The translations under genes were made by a program, and so were the position numbers. Shown here in pieces: positions 10,949 to 23,180 of a stretch of 64,000 nucleotides of DNA (within the stretch, counting starts at the first letter, position 1; the number at the start of each line of letters is the position of its first letter). The DNA comes from Malurus cyaneus samueli (Eukaryota; Chordata; Aves; Passeriformes; Maluridae). The stretch covers positions 27,874,101-27,938,100 of the forward strand of contig CM019218.1 in the NCBI GenBank assembly GCA_009741485.1. Direction: 5' to 3'. The notes under the pieces were generated by a model. That model worked only from the letters and a program-made list of their open reading frames with translations, searched no databases and was not told where the DNA came from.

Positions 10949-12450
10949 GACTGAGATGCACTTCCATACCGGACACCTTTCATTTCTCTTGACTTTTGAG
11001 CCATCTATCAGGGAAAAAAAATAAAAATAAAAAAAAACCAAAACCAAACAAAAAAAACAAACAAAAAAAAAAAAAAAAAAACCAAAGAAAAAACCAAAAC
11101 CACAAAAACACCAACCCCAAAACAAACAATAATAAACAACCAGATCACACCACCCCCACCCCCACCCCCGATCGTATCTCACACTTTTCCTGAAAACAGC
11201 CTTCGCTGTGAAAGTGATGCAGGAGAAATGGAAATTAGTCATTTTAATTTTCCCTAATTACTATTTTTTAAATGAAATGTCACTAGTCGTGGGGGCTGGG
11301 AGTGGGGGTAAATAAATAAAAAATAACCTAAGTATGTGAAAGCCCCCACCCCTGCACGTACGTATCCTATTTTCCTCCGAGTTCCTAACAGCATCTTTGT
11401 TAGTAGATGAGTACATTCACTTAAGGGCGCTAAATTGAGATTCCTTTTTTTATATATGAGCTTACACCAACCTGCACGAGTGTTCGTCAGTTTATAATAA
11501 CACGTGGGTTCTACTGTAATATTATGCTTGTAGGAATCCATCGATAGGTCGATAAAGTGATCCTTTGAAGTTGGTTTATTTATTAACCAGCAGGCTTTTG
11601 CATTATCTTTCTGTGATATCAACAGAGGTGGTTTGGGAAAAAAATTTTGATTGACAAGAAAAAAATCCTTAGATTCATTTCTTTAAAAATGTTGCAGTTA
11701 AATTCCCGGCACGTACAGTGAAGAGAGTACACTTCAAATGGTGACTATACCATATAATTTTTCTTATCTTTTGATACTTTATTCTTCATTTTATTGTATT
11801 CAAATTAAGGATTTTATTTAAATTCCCCAGTTGTGTTCTCTATTGGCATCCGTCAGGATGTCTGCTCTTCATGATTGTAATAGAATCACAGCAGTGTGTG
11901 TCTTCCGGGTGAGGCGCACGCAGTTGGGAACAGGAGCCGAAACCGCAGCCCCCGTTGGGTTGAAGGTTAGGTTATGGTGTGAGGAGATGGGGAAATAATA
12001 AATGAGATTTAAACGGAACTTGAAAAGCCCCCCGCAGCCTATTGTGAATATCACTTCCTCGCGACATATAATATAAGTCTATTGTCTTTGAGTTGAACAT
12101 GTTTTTTATCAGGTTTTTTGACACTGTTGTGTTATAGCTCTATGTCTATATGACTATTTATGTTAGAATTTGGTAAATAAGAGAGAGATAAGATAAAAAC
12201 ACGTTTTCTTTAAGATTTACAAATCGTGAGGATTATTCTTCATTTCAGAGGTAAGGAAAAAAACAGAAATTCAGAGAACCAAATAACAATGCACAACGAG
12301 AGCCAACAATACACAAAAAAACCAAAAACTCGCCGAAAGCACTTTATTTTTCCGAGAAGGCCCACAAGAGCCTCCCAATTTGGATTGCCAAGTATCTCTT
12401 TCTTCTGTTAGTTGGCGGGGATAGCTGATGTTTGCGCTCCCACCAGTGCC
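10949..12450. other. Spacer start (C), mostly AT-rich, gene-free
   Basis: Homology between the arms stops at 10948/27090 and the sequence becomes unmatched. 11007-11170 is A-rich low complexity grading into an ACC/CCCCCA repeat. The rest is AT-rich without recognised genes or transposons. I infer that the reverse complement of this stretch directly precedes 27090 in the real chromosome and fills part of the 2068-2092 gap. Confidence 0.5.
11007..11170 (+). repeat. A-rich / CCCCCA low-complexity tract
   Basis: The tract has long runs of A interrupted by CC and CAAA units, then CACCCCCACCCCCACCCCC near 11150-11168. It lies just inside the left arm boundary. Such low-complexity DNA may have helped end the consensus-quality sequence. 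No matching tract exists next to the right arm boundary at 27090. Confidence 0.75.
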
Positions 12451-14520
12451 ACTGCGCGCAAGCGTTCTTTTGTAGGGTACAAGGTGAGGAATTTCAATGT
12501 GTTGGCTGCAGGGGGGAGGATGAACGTCTGTCTCGTTTGGTGACGGCCGGCGGTTTTGTTATGTTTTCTGGTTCCAGACATCGGGGGCCCTTCATTCCAA
12601 ATTCCCGGCGGTTCCTTTAGAGCGACCCACAAAGCAGTTCGCTCACAACTTAACTATTGCAAACATGGGGCCCAAGAGTTGGGTGTGATGGAAGTGGAGA
12701 AAAGAAAGAAAGATTCTTCTTTTCTCCTCTCTTTTGTCGACACTTGCAAAAACACTATTTTACTAACAGAGCAGGAATAAAGACACATTTGTTTTTCGGG
12801 GGTTATCTTCAGGAGTGGGTATGCTATAGCCGTCTCTGGTGCTGGACAAGCCAAGAGATGGTTGAAACCTTCCCCAGTCGACGGGCAAGAGGCTAAGAAC
12901 CAGAGAGGACAAGGTTTGGGAAGGCAACTTACACCATATTGCTCTGAAGGGCGCACCTGTATTTCCTTTCTTAGTTTCTAAATGGACGGACTTTTGGTGA
13001 ACGGCAGGTCTTTATTGGCTGGCAGCCGCCCCTGAAAGCGGGGTGGAGGGGGGGGGTGGCAAGTTGCGGGGAGGGAGGGAGGTGGAAGAAAGAAAGGAAA
13101 AAAATATTCCCCCACACAATAAACAATAATGACTAAGGGCTTGTCCCCCAAATGAACGTAGGATCCTCTTACTGAAGAAGGAAAATACATAGGGAGATTA
13201 TAGAAAAACCACCAGCTACATGGCAGCTGTATGAACAAGAGATTCTCTAATTAGAGGCCGAGAGAATGATGAGGAGTTTGGTGCCTCCGCAGAATAACAT
13301 AACATAGAGGGCCATGCGCTCATGCTTTTGCCATTCCCCTTTCCGAGCCATGCCTCACGTGGGCCGACGTTTCACACCATTTTAGCTGTGTTTTTATTAT
13401 TCCAGCGCCAAGCACCAGGAAGAACTACTTCAAATATAACCAATGATAAATACAATAAATGAAAATATACAAAAGGTTGTTATCTCACTTTTTTCCCCCC
13501 CGAACCACACATAATTGATTTACAACCAGACACACGCCCAGGCAGTCGAGCTTAGGGTAAAGGATCAAACATCGACCCGTTTTAAGGCCAATATGATTGA
13601 ATGACTTGTGCACTTATACTTCGCGGCCTCCCGCCCTGAAAAATGAGCCCATGTCACCAAAAACACTAATAGGACCAATAGCGTGCGATACCGATACAAG
13701 GGAGGGTGGCTAGCGATCCCCACTCAAAATATGTGGTGAGCTTGCTTTTACTTCGACTCCACCTCTGCCTCATATTAACAAATGGGAAGAAGTAAAAACC
13801 CGATAAGGAATATTGTCAGTCCCCACCAACAAAAGAACGGAAAATAATAAGCAAAAGGAGGTTAGACTTAAAATACCCAAGAAGAAAACAATGGGGGACA
13901 TAAAGGGAAATTCTTATTAAAAAAATCAATAAATAAGGACGCCAAGAAACGCATCACTCTGGAAGAACACCAAAACCCTAAGGGAAAAAAGGGCGGTCAA
14001 CATTATTTGTTTTTGTTTTCTTGCTTTTTTCTCACCAGGGTTGATTTATTGGAAACCAAGAAAGAAAATTTTCAGTTGGTTAATTGGATTGAAGCACAAA
14101 TTGGGTGTTTTTTATGTGTGAATAAGTCGGTAACAAGATCTGTCCACTTTTAGATCAGGTTGGCCTGTAATTGGTAAATCCACTTGGTTTTGTTTCGAAT
14201 GTGGCAAAGAGGTCTGGTGAAAAGAAAATGTTTCATTCCTATGCAGGCACTTGGAAAGGCTTTTCCCCCCTTTGTCCCTTGCCCCAAAATGGGGGGAGGG
14301 AGGAGCCCAAAGGGGGGGGGCCCTTTTTTAGGCGTTGTTGTGCTACAGGCAGCTGCACATTCACTTGTTATTGTATTCTGAGCAGGGCTAAAAAGACCTG
14401 GCTTTTTTTTCTTTTCTGGCAAAACTTTGGCCATTTTTTTTGTTCCCCCAATTGTGCTTGTCAAGGGGCCAGGGGGTTGAGGCAGCCCCGTCTGTCCTCT
14501 CAAAAGGAATCACTCTCCTC
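12450..14520. other. Noisy spacer sequence, gene-free
   Basis: Sequence quality visibly falls along this stretch, with more homopolymer runs and broken frames. No protein family is recognised. A purine-rich run at 13067-13098 resembles the reverse complement of 765-800, but this is low complexity and off-register with the main image, so I do not rely on it. The segment should correspond to unsequenced DNA in the gap after 2067. Confidence 0.45.
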
Positions 14521-14835
14521 TAAAGTCTTCTCCCAGGCAACAAGTGACAGAACAACCCCTTGAGACAAAGGAAGCTCCAAGCTGTGCCAGGGCAGGTTTA
14601 GGCTGGACATCAGGAAGAATTTCTTCAGAGAAAGGGTTGTTAAACATTGAAGAGAACTTTAGGGCCCCCCAGGAGTGGTCAGTCACCACCTGGAAGTGCT
14701 TCAAAAAATTGTGGGGGGCCCCAACTTAGGGCTATGGTTTGTTTTCCACCGTCACCAAAGTGGTGATCAGTCAGGTTGACTTGATGGTTTTCGGGGAGGT
14801 ATTTCCAAAAAACTTAAAGTATTTCTTTGTTTGGA
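14520..14835 (+). mobile_element. CR1 LINE 3' fragment, error-ridden
   Basis: Characteristic CR1 3'-end phrases appear in order on the + strand: TCTCCCAGGCAACAAGTGAC at 14529, then CAGGTTTAGGCTGGACATCA, AGGAAGAATTTCTTCAGAGA and AAAGGGTTGTTAAACATTG between about 14594 and 14650. The tail follows as a GGTGATCAGTCAGGTTGACT-like segment near 14761. The copy contains many inserted and missing bases relative to the family, consistent with an unpolished read rather than ancient decay. Its 3' end abuts the reversed image of segment A. In the inferred real order it lies antisense just after position 2024, where the contig broke. Confidence 0.85.
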
Positions 14836-17405
14836 TTTTCTGTAATACTTCTTTTCTCATTTTCCATGGGAGGAAAAAAAAGGGCACCCCCTCCCTTTTT
14901 TTTTCTTGCTTTTTTTGGGAACTCCTCCAGCACTTCAGCTAGCAAATTCTCAGATTTTCCTCACGATCATATCCTCTGAAGGGGCAGGCCTTCTCCATCC
15001 TTACAAAAGCTTGGCAGGGGCTTTAAGGACCCCCAATTTTTGACCCCCCTTTCTGAGCTGTAGCTAAGATGGGGCCCAAACTTTCTTCTTACAAGGGAAA
15101 CCCCAAGGGAATACCTTTTTTAAACCCCCATGGCAAACTTTTTCTATGAATGCAAACCCAAAAAAAACTATTTTAAACCCCCCCCACTGGAATTTTTTGA
15201 AAAAAAGGAAAATTTTTTTTTTTGGAGAAAAGAAGGGCCAAGGTATAAATTATTTATTTCCCCAGGAGTTTAAACTTTAAAGGTTTCCAAAACTAAAAAA
15301 AACCCTTTGGGTTTAAAAAGTTTCAATACTGGGCTAAAAATTTCCAGGGGTCCTTTTCTTGGTTCCTAATTAAAATTTTGAAAACATGCAAAAAAAAAAA
15401 AAGGGTTTTTTTTTTTTAAACAAACAAAAAAACCCCCCCAAACCCCCCCCCCCCCCCAAAATTTTTCCAATTCATTTAAAAAAACTTGGGGTAAAAAAAA
15501 AAGACAATTTAATAAAAAAAAAAACCAAAGTTAACTTAAAAAAAGAGGTATTCCAGTGGGAAGGATAATTTAAAATAATTTTAAAAATAAATTTTAAAAA
15601 AAAAAAAAAAACCCTGGGAAAGAAATGAGTTTTTTTTCTTAAAAATGGGTTAAAGGTTGAAAAAACTTTTAATGTTAAAGAGGGAAACCCCCCATTTTTT
15701 TTTCATTCCAAAAACCCCCCCAGGGCTTTGTGGGAAAAAAAAAATAAGGCCCCCATAAAAGGTTCCCACCCAGATTTGGAATTAATTTCAAAAAAAAAAA
15801 ACAGGTTGAATATTTTTCCTTTCCCTTTAAATTTTTTGTGAAATTTGGCAATTGGGTCCCAATTAACCAAAACTTTGAAATTTGCCAAAAACCTGGTTAA
15901 AAAGCCAGGGGCAAAAAAGAAAATTCCCCACTTTTTTTATTTGGGACACTTTTTTTAGTATTTAAAACAAAAAAATGAAATTAAAAAAAACTGGCTTTTT
16001 TTTCTGGACTTTTCCCAGGGGTAAATAAAAAAAAAAATTTTTCTTTCCCCCCATGTTGGGTAAAATTTTTTTAAAATTTGGGTTTTTTTTCCCCCAATTC
16101 TTTTTTTTTTCCCAAAATATTTTTTTTTACTTTTGGGGGCCCAATTCCCAATTTTGCGGGAGGGAAAAAAAAAAAACATTTTTTCTGGGGCAGAAGTCAA
16201 GGGGGTGGTTTTAAAACCTGGCCCAAATTGGGGCATTGGGAAACCAATTTTCTTAAAGTTTTTTTTTTTTTCAGGGATTTTCTCTTTATTTGGATTATTA
16301 CCAGTTATTAAAAAGTGAAGGTATTTTAACCATTTTAAACCCTTTGAAAAAAAAATCAGGGTTACCCTCTCTGCAATTTAAAAAACCTTAGGAAAAACTG
16401 TTTAACCCATGTTTTTTTTTTTTTTTCAACTTTTTTTTTTTTTTTTTCCCTTTTTTTTTCTTTTTTCGGGCAAAGTTTCTGTGTCCCAATTAAAAAAGTT
16501 GAGGGGAAAAAAAAAACGTTGGAGCGACAAGAACCTAAGACACAGAAAGAAAAAGTCAAGCATTTTCTAGTGAAAAAAAGGGAAGTGGGGGGGGGGGCCC
16601 CACTTAGGGGGAATAACATAGCGATATCATAAAATAGAACAAGTAGTTAGGGATTCCCCATGTTTTGGCCATTTAACCGCCAACGAACGGAAGAAAAACC
16701 TTCAAGTTATTTTTTAGGTAGGGAATAAAAAACATTTCTTGAAATGGCAAAACCATTTTGGGAAAAACCCATAATTTTTTTCCAATTTTTTTTTCCCACC
16801 CCATGTGATTTTTTTTCTGGGGTTTTCCACATTCTGCTTAAATCAGTGAGCGGGATTTTAAGCACGGTTGCAACATCATGACCTAAGAAGAAGTAGGGAG
16901 GTATGTTGTGATGTAAACTTTTTTAACTAACCCTTTCGTTTTAATTTTCCCTTGGCGAGTAATTGTAAATACAAGACCCTGCTCTGCAGGGGGGGCGCTC
17001 GGCTGCAACTTCTAGAATTAGGCGGAGGAAGGCGGAATGAGGAGAAATACCCACTGGGCAGATTAAATAATAAAACAGCGCTGCGGCACCACCAAATTGG
17101 ACTATGTGACTTTTTTATTAGTTCTTGTTGTTTTTACCCCGCACTAGCTATTTTTTCTCCAGGCGGAGGACCATTCATTGTTATGATTGGACTGGCTCAT
17201 TTAATCTTCACACTGTTTGAAATGCGCCAAAGGAATAAACACAATAAATCAATCATCAACAAAAGATACACTTAATCTATTTTTCTTATTCATTTTAATT
17301 AAGGAGGCAGGGGTTTATTGGCCTGATGGAATAGCATAACATATCCCTAAATCGCCATATTAAAAAAAATAAGACCAAAAATATCATAATAACTTGAGCC
17401 CATTA
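14835..17405 (-). repeat. Degraded reverse-complement image of segment A (1-2024)
   Basis: The match is collinear and strongest at the right end. 17340-17405 mirrors 1-50. 17175-17230, with CATTCATTGTTATGAT and GGCTCATTTAATC, mirrors about 100-170. 17308-17322 (GGCAGGGGTTTATTGGCCTG) mirrors about 68-88. 16963-17000 (TGTAAATACA, CCCTGCTCTGCAGGG) mirrors about 262-299. 16852-16880 (GGGATTTTAAGCACGGTTGCAA) mirrors about 340-365. Further left, 15325-15370, ending TCCTTTTCTTG, mirrors about 1710-1755, and 15020-15068 (CTTTAAGGAC, GAGCTGTAG) mirrors about 1785-1830. Many indels and expanded homopolymers separate the blocks. This is what a single unpolished long read of the opposite strand would look like. 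Confidence 0.88.
15040..16840. other. Homopolymer-inflated low-quality consensus
   Basis: Runs of 5 to 17 identical bases occur every few nucleotides for all four bases, with abrupt switches such as A-runs into C-runs. Real avian DNA does not look like this. The frames found here are lysine-, phenylalanine- or proline-rich artefacts. It is the worst part of the reversed image of segment A, corresponding roughly to positions 400-1800. Confidence 0.85.
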
Positions 17406-18849
17406 GAAATCAAATAAAAAAAAAGATTTTCATTAAAGTTAAAGACAAAAAGCCGAACAAAGGGGAGAGTGAAAAATAACACCCCAAAGGACTCTCTGCA
17501 CAAAGGAAGCGAGATCGTCAAATTCAAACCAAACACGAAAACCACACACAACCCAACCACCACCAACACACTCTCAAGTAGGGTATTGTTTGTGTTTTTT
17601 CGTTGTCCGTGGGTACTCTCCTCCCTCAACAGCAAAGTCCTATGCTCATGATGTGTCCAAAACAAACATCTCACAATAAAACCAGGGGGTACATAATCAT
17701 AGATAAATCCCACTATTAACGGGATAGTCTGTTTTAGATTTTATGTGCAGGGGACCGTGAAGCGGGAGGGGGGGGCGCTTGAGGGGGAGCGACTAAAACT
17801 GCAGCAATCGATTAGTTTTTGATCCTATTTGCGCACTCACATGCCACCTAAACTTCAAGCCATCCCCCATGATTGATTGATCAAACACGGGCCCTCAGCA
17901 TATCTCCCCCGTCACAATTTTTGAGTTGCTGCGTCTGAGCGGTTTATTATGGCATGGAATGTTGAGCTTCAGGGAAGCGGAAAGGAGGATGATGGGCGAG
18001 AGGAAGACAGCAACAACATCAAATTCTAAAGAGCAGCGTGGTGAGTTTAACCCATTGCAAGATAGATCTGTGTACGAAACCTGTGTGTTTGGCAAAGGTA
18101 TCAATTATGATACTCAAAGGTTTTGTTGTTGGGAGAGTGCAAATCATACTCCATATGTTTACTTAAATCCCCTTTCGCTTATAATTTTATTACTCCACTG
18201 TTATATTTATGCTTATCCACTACACGGTTAGGAAAGGCAAGTGGGAACCGAGACATAATTACTCCAGAATACATTACACAACAAAAGCCAGGACGGCAAG
18301 CGTCGATAAAAGGTGAAGATGATCCAAGCAACGACACAACACGTAAAATAAACAGAACAGCAAATCAACCGCCGGGGATGCGCGCTCGGAAAACGAGACA
18401 TTTGCTTATTAACAAGTGTTATTCCCAGAATTTTCTATTCATAACATTTCTTGGATACATCTCTCTGTACAAAAAAGACTACAGCTCAAATGACATTATA
18501 GTTCTTTAGGAGCTCCCCCCATTTACTATGGAGAGGACCTAGCAGAACCAATCGAACAAAAAAAACTAAAACAGATGGATTTTCCCTTTCTTCCTATCTT
18601 TCTCCCCCCAAAAAGCGACCCATACGGGCGCTGGGGCGTGCGTCGTCTCTCTTTCGCGGCCCCTCTGCTTCTCAAGATCATTCCAGAGGCGTGTCTCCTG
18701 ATAAGAACAATCGTATTTCATTTCTTATTATCGAGGGCGGTGGCGCCAACACGGTCTTTGTAATGATTTGGTTTTTCTCCAGGGCTTCTATTTTATCGCC
18801 CTGCCGAAAATTAATTTTTAGAAACCGCATCATATTTGATAAATAGCCT

Positions 18850-19880
18850 TCAAGGAAAGGAAGAAGAAGCACAGTTTGGGGGGCGTCGGGCAAGCAGCGT
18901 GTCGTCTGACTGAACGGCGGAGCGGCGGGAGGCGCCCTCTGGCGGCGGGAGCAGACCTCGCTGCCAGAGGAGAAAAGAGCACACTAATTGCAGAACAAGG
19001 CCCCCATCTCCCGCTTCTCTGTAGCTCTCCGTGCCCCGGGCTCGCGCACCCTTGAGGCGACAGTAACTCTGGTCCCGATTCATGGCACGTTGCGATCTTT
19101 TTTGTGATTCCAAAGAAGGGGCCGGGGGAAGAGGCACCCCGCGCGGGGCGCGCCAAGACAAGCCTTTTCCCGGGAGCCCCCACCAGCCCCGGCCAATACA
19201 AGGAAGATAATTTTTTTGTGTGTCTCCAACATAAATTTTCTTTAGTCGTCGATAGTCTTTCCCGACACCGAGAACCGTGTCCTGTGTTCTTGTCGGTGGA
19301 ACCGCAAACTTTCTTCCTCGCTCTCCCTGGCCGCCCAGAATTATCTCCCTGTTCTCTTCTTTCCCCTTCCTCTTTCGGTCGCACCCACACGCCACAATCT
19401 ACCTCGTGTTCCTTCCTCTTCTCGTTTGTCCTTCCCCTTTCCTCTCTGGCTGGCCGCGATCCCTCTCTCTTCCCTTCTTTCCTATCCCTCTTCTTCGCTC
19501 CTTTCTCCTACCGAGACCCCTCCCTCCCGTCCCTTGGCGGGCCTCTCGGCGTCGCGAACGAGCTACTAGCTCTTTCCACTGAGCAACGGGCTCTGTGGCT
19601 CTATACGACTCAGGGAGCAAGGGCTGCTGCGCGGCTCCCCCACCCCGCGCGCCGCGAGGGCAGCCCCGCCGACCGCGACTTACCTGCTTTATTCTTCCCC
19701 CGTCGCTAAGCCGGCGGGGGCTGAGGAGCGCCTTACCGAGCTTTGCCCCGCGCCCAAGGCGGCCCGCGCGGCCAAGACGAACGGCCGCGGCACGCTAACC
19801 CGCCGGCCGCCGCTCCCCGCCGCCGCATCCCGCCTCGCACCCCGCTCCACACGCCGCCGCCCCGCCAGTCCAGCGCTTGT
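18850..19880. promoter_or_regulatory. GC-rich island cluster within noisy spacer
   Basis: CpG-dense sequence occurs at about 18885-19185 and again at 19520-19875, separated by a pyrimidine-rich CCTCTTTC-type stretch at 19300-19510. Long frames on both strands (up to 201 codons) lack known domains and reflect GC bias. It is probably a CpG island promoter region in the underlying locus, read at low accuracy and in reverse orientation. Confidence 0.45.
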
Positions 19881-22789
19881 CATGTACTTTGGCTATTTGG
19901 TCCTCGACACTACTTTTATCACCTTTCTTCCGGGTTCCGTCACTTCATTCTCCCGCCGATCAGCGCCGCAAAACTGAGCCTCTTCTATAAGGCAGCCGGC
20001 AGCCAACCTGCCAGGACCGAAACGGTGACTTGTAAACACTCAACTACATCACACAGGAGAGCGAGGGAGAAAGAAGGGAGACAACCAAAAAAATAACCAT
20101 GCCGAAGGAAGAGAAAAAGAGAAAAAGGAGAAGAGAAGAGAAGAGGATTTGGGTGTATCGAGTCCGGCATTTAAACAAAAACTATTACAATTTATTACTA
20201 ATCGCCATTATCTTTTTAATAATCCCTTCATCGCAGCCGCGCGTTCAGCGGAGTGACGTGTTAAAAAAAGATATAATATAATACCAAAAAACCACAAATC
20301 CTATAACAACCTATAGATCGTATTCTCTCTAACTTAGGCAAATATCTCCGAGCACTGGAGGGGTTAGCATGAAAAGAACAGAAACCCACGGGTTAAAAAG
20401 ATTGCCTTCCTTGCTTCTATACATCATCTCAACCCTCAATTCATTCATACCTCTACGCAATTTACCTCGCGCTCTTGCCATCTCGACAGCATAGAAAAAG
20501 TGAAACAAAATATTCATGTAGTACACTGACTTGCGAGATCTCTGGTCTCTCACCAATAGTGGAGTTGGCTACGGAACCGAATAACGTAACCTTACAGTTA
20601 TGGTAGGCTGGGCTCTTGGGATCCAAGTTTTAAATTTTTTATTTGGTTTTTAATATATATTATATTTTTTTATTAAATATTTTTTGTTTTAATTAGAAAA
20701 CAACTTCGGTAAAAGCCCCACCAAGAAAAGAGAGGGGAAAAGAGAAAAGGGATGAAGAAGAAAAAGAGAAAGAGAAAGAGAAACGACACAAGGAAACATT
20801 AAAAAGATAGTAGAACACCACAAGAAACTCATACCAGATGGTTCCCTTGACTGTAATATGTTAAAATATATTGTTGTTTGTTATAATGTGTTTAGTGAAG
20901 TTATGGTATCTTCCTTTTTTTCACCCACAATATCATGCTGATGGTTATTTTATGCCCGATGTGAAGTCTATTTAATGTGTTGCCAAATAAAAGGGGAAGA
21001 AAAACCACGGCAAATCTTTTTCTTTGCACTCTAAAAATCAACAATTTCTATAAAGACATGGGAGGTGGCCGATATTAATAAATAAAAGTATGAGCGACCA
21101 CATCCTCTATTGGGAAGTGATAATTGGAAAGACGCGACTGTGGCGCAAAAAAAGGGATAGGATATATAAAAATCTTCCTAACCAACTTTCACCCTATAAT
21201 ATAAAAATAGTCCCTCTTCTTTTATATAGCAGGGGATTCCATAGTCCGATTTGCTCTCCTCTGATGTGCAAAAATGCATAAGATGCCTATTGGCGGCACA
21301 TATTAAAAAATAGCAGCAAAGAATGTAGGTTCACTGGCTGTTGTTTGGTGTGTGGCATGAGTGTACTACATGTGATGTGTGTGGTCTCTCATGCAATTGT
21401 TCACAACGCTTTTTTCTTCTCTAGCTTACCCCACAACTTCTCTCTCAAACAGTCGTAGGCAGCGGCATTCGGCTTCTGTCTTTCTAGCTTGCTTCCTGCT
21501 CGTCCGTTCACAGGCTGCTGCGCCTGCTGCTGCTGGCTTGCTCGGCTCTCAACGCTGCCTAAGACTAAGAAATACATATGATGTGTCTTGTTTTGTAATA
21601 TACGAATTCCCAGTATATTATATGTAAATACACATATACGCTGCTTTTTTTTTTATTTTTTTTTTTTTTTCTCCCCCTTCGCTACTTTGACAAGGACGAG
21701 GGGAATTGCTACTTAAATAAATGTTCTCTGTGTAACTTTCAGAATTTATTTCCCACCTTTTATCTACCCCCCCACCCTGCCCCACGATGACTACCCCTAC
21801 AACTTTGCCTCTCTCACTTCCCTGATGTTGAACATTTATATTATCTAAGCTTGACTTTTGATCCTTCAGCTCTCGGTTTGTTTTTTTTTCTTATGTCCTC
21901 TCTCTTTCGTAAGTGCATGGAGATAACGTGTCTCTAGTTTCTTCATTTCGTTTCCTTCTTTTTATCCTCTTCGTTTCGCTGTAGGGTTTCTCGTGCCCGT
22001 GCTGAAGAGGACCATCTTCCCCCACACACGCAGACAGGCATACACACTTTCCCCTTTTACCTCTCCTAGCACCCCCACTCCTCCCTCAGCACCTCCAGCC
22101 CCTGCTCTTGGTCTCAGTTGATTTCATTTTGAACATTTCTCTCTCTGTTGTGGCTGTTCTTGTTTTGTTTTGATTTTGCTCTCGTTTAGTTGAACTAGTT
22201 CCGGACTGTGGCTGTACTCCTCATTCCTGGATCTTTTGTTGATTGTGTTTGTGTTTTTCTTGGTTATACTTCTTATGTTCCCACCCTACTATATTCTTGT
22301 TTCTAACTTTCTTATTTCGATTCTTCTTCCCTCCGGGCCCGTTTGTTGAGCTTAAGATATCCGATTGTGTCCCCACTACGTGCGGGATGGGTACACAAGA
22401 GACGCTTAAGCACCAAGGTGGTGTCCGTAATTTCGTGTTAACCTGTAACGGAGAGAAAGAAACACTCCCCCTAGCGGCCCCTTCCGGAGATTGTCAATCC
22501 GATCCCCCCGCGCCTTTTGTCATTCTATCACTGCTTTCCCGATCCTCAACCCATGCCGCCAACCGCCGCTTGCCCCCACACCGACCTGGCGTGAGCAGGA
22601 GCGCCACTAAACTGGCGCTCGCGGCAAGCCCTTCTGACCGCAACCCCGAGAGATTGGTCGAGTGGAACCCTGGCTGCATGCATGGGTCTTCGGTCTTCAG
22701 TCAGACAGACGCTAGCGTGGAAAGCGGGGAAGACAAGGTATGCTGATTATCTCACATCGGGGTCAATTTTGTTGAACACGCCACTGCAC

Positions 22790-23180
22790 GTGTCACAACG
22801 CGTCCGCGCGCCTAGGGACCCGGCCTCAGCGCTCTATATATGTCCTGTGGGATCCGCGGAGGTGCCGGGGCGGGAGGGGGGCAAGTGGAGGCGGCCGGCC
22901 GGAGGGGTGTTCCTCGCGGCGAAGGCCGTCGCGGCCTTTCTGGCCCGCCTGAGACCCCGATGCGGTGAGTGGTTGCGGGGCCAGAGAGCCGAGGATCCGT
23001 GATGGGCATGCGTGCCTGGCAGAGCCGCGAGGTCTGTGCCATGCACACGCAGCCGCCCGCTCCGGAATTTAACTTCCCCACGGTAGACGGCTTGCGGCGC
23101 TGGGCTGGGAACCCAAAGACCATTCCCCCGGGACGCGAGTGCGGGGATCCCAGCCTAGGCTCTAGTTGAGGTGCAGCACC
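22790..23180. promoter_or_regulatory. GC-rich island within noisy spacer
   Basis: A compact CpG-rich segment has GGCCGGCCGGAGG-like and GTCGCGGCC runs around 22885-22940. It is bordered by AT- and T-rich sequence, with a T/G-rich tract at 23270-23390. No protein family is visible. It is likely another small CpG island of the underlying locus. Confidence 0.4.

Noticed and set aside
10622..11242. 206-codon frame on the - strand
   Set aside because: It runs through an A-rich low-complexity tract giving Phe/Cys/Trp-rich runs and crosses the arm boundary at 10948. Artefactual.
11957..12120. Possible same-strand similarity to 1488-1620
   Set aside because: Visible only with many gaps and in AT- and T-rich sequence. 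It conflicts with the much stronger reverse-strand image elsewhere.
12560..12585. CTGGTTCCAGAC resembling the homeodomain Trp-Phe-Gln codons
   Set aside because: Only three codons fit and the flanking frame carries no homeodomain helix residues. Chance resemblance in noisy sequence.
13067..13098. Purine-rich match to the reverse complement of 765-800
   Set aside because: Low complexity, and off-register with the collinear image of segment A at 14835-17405. Likely chance.
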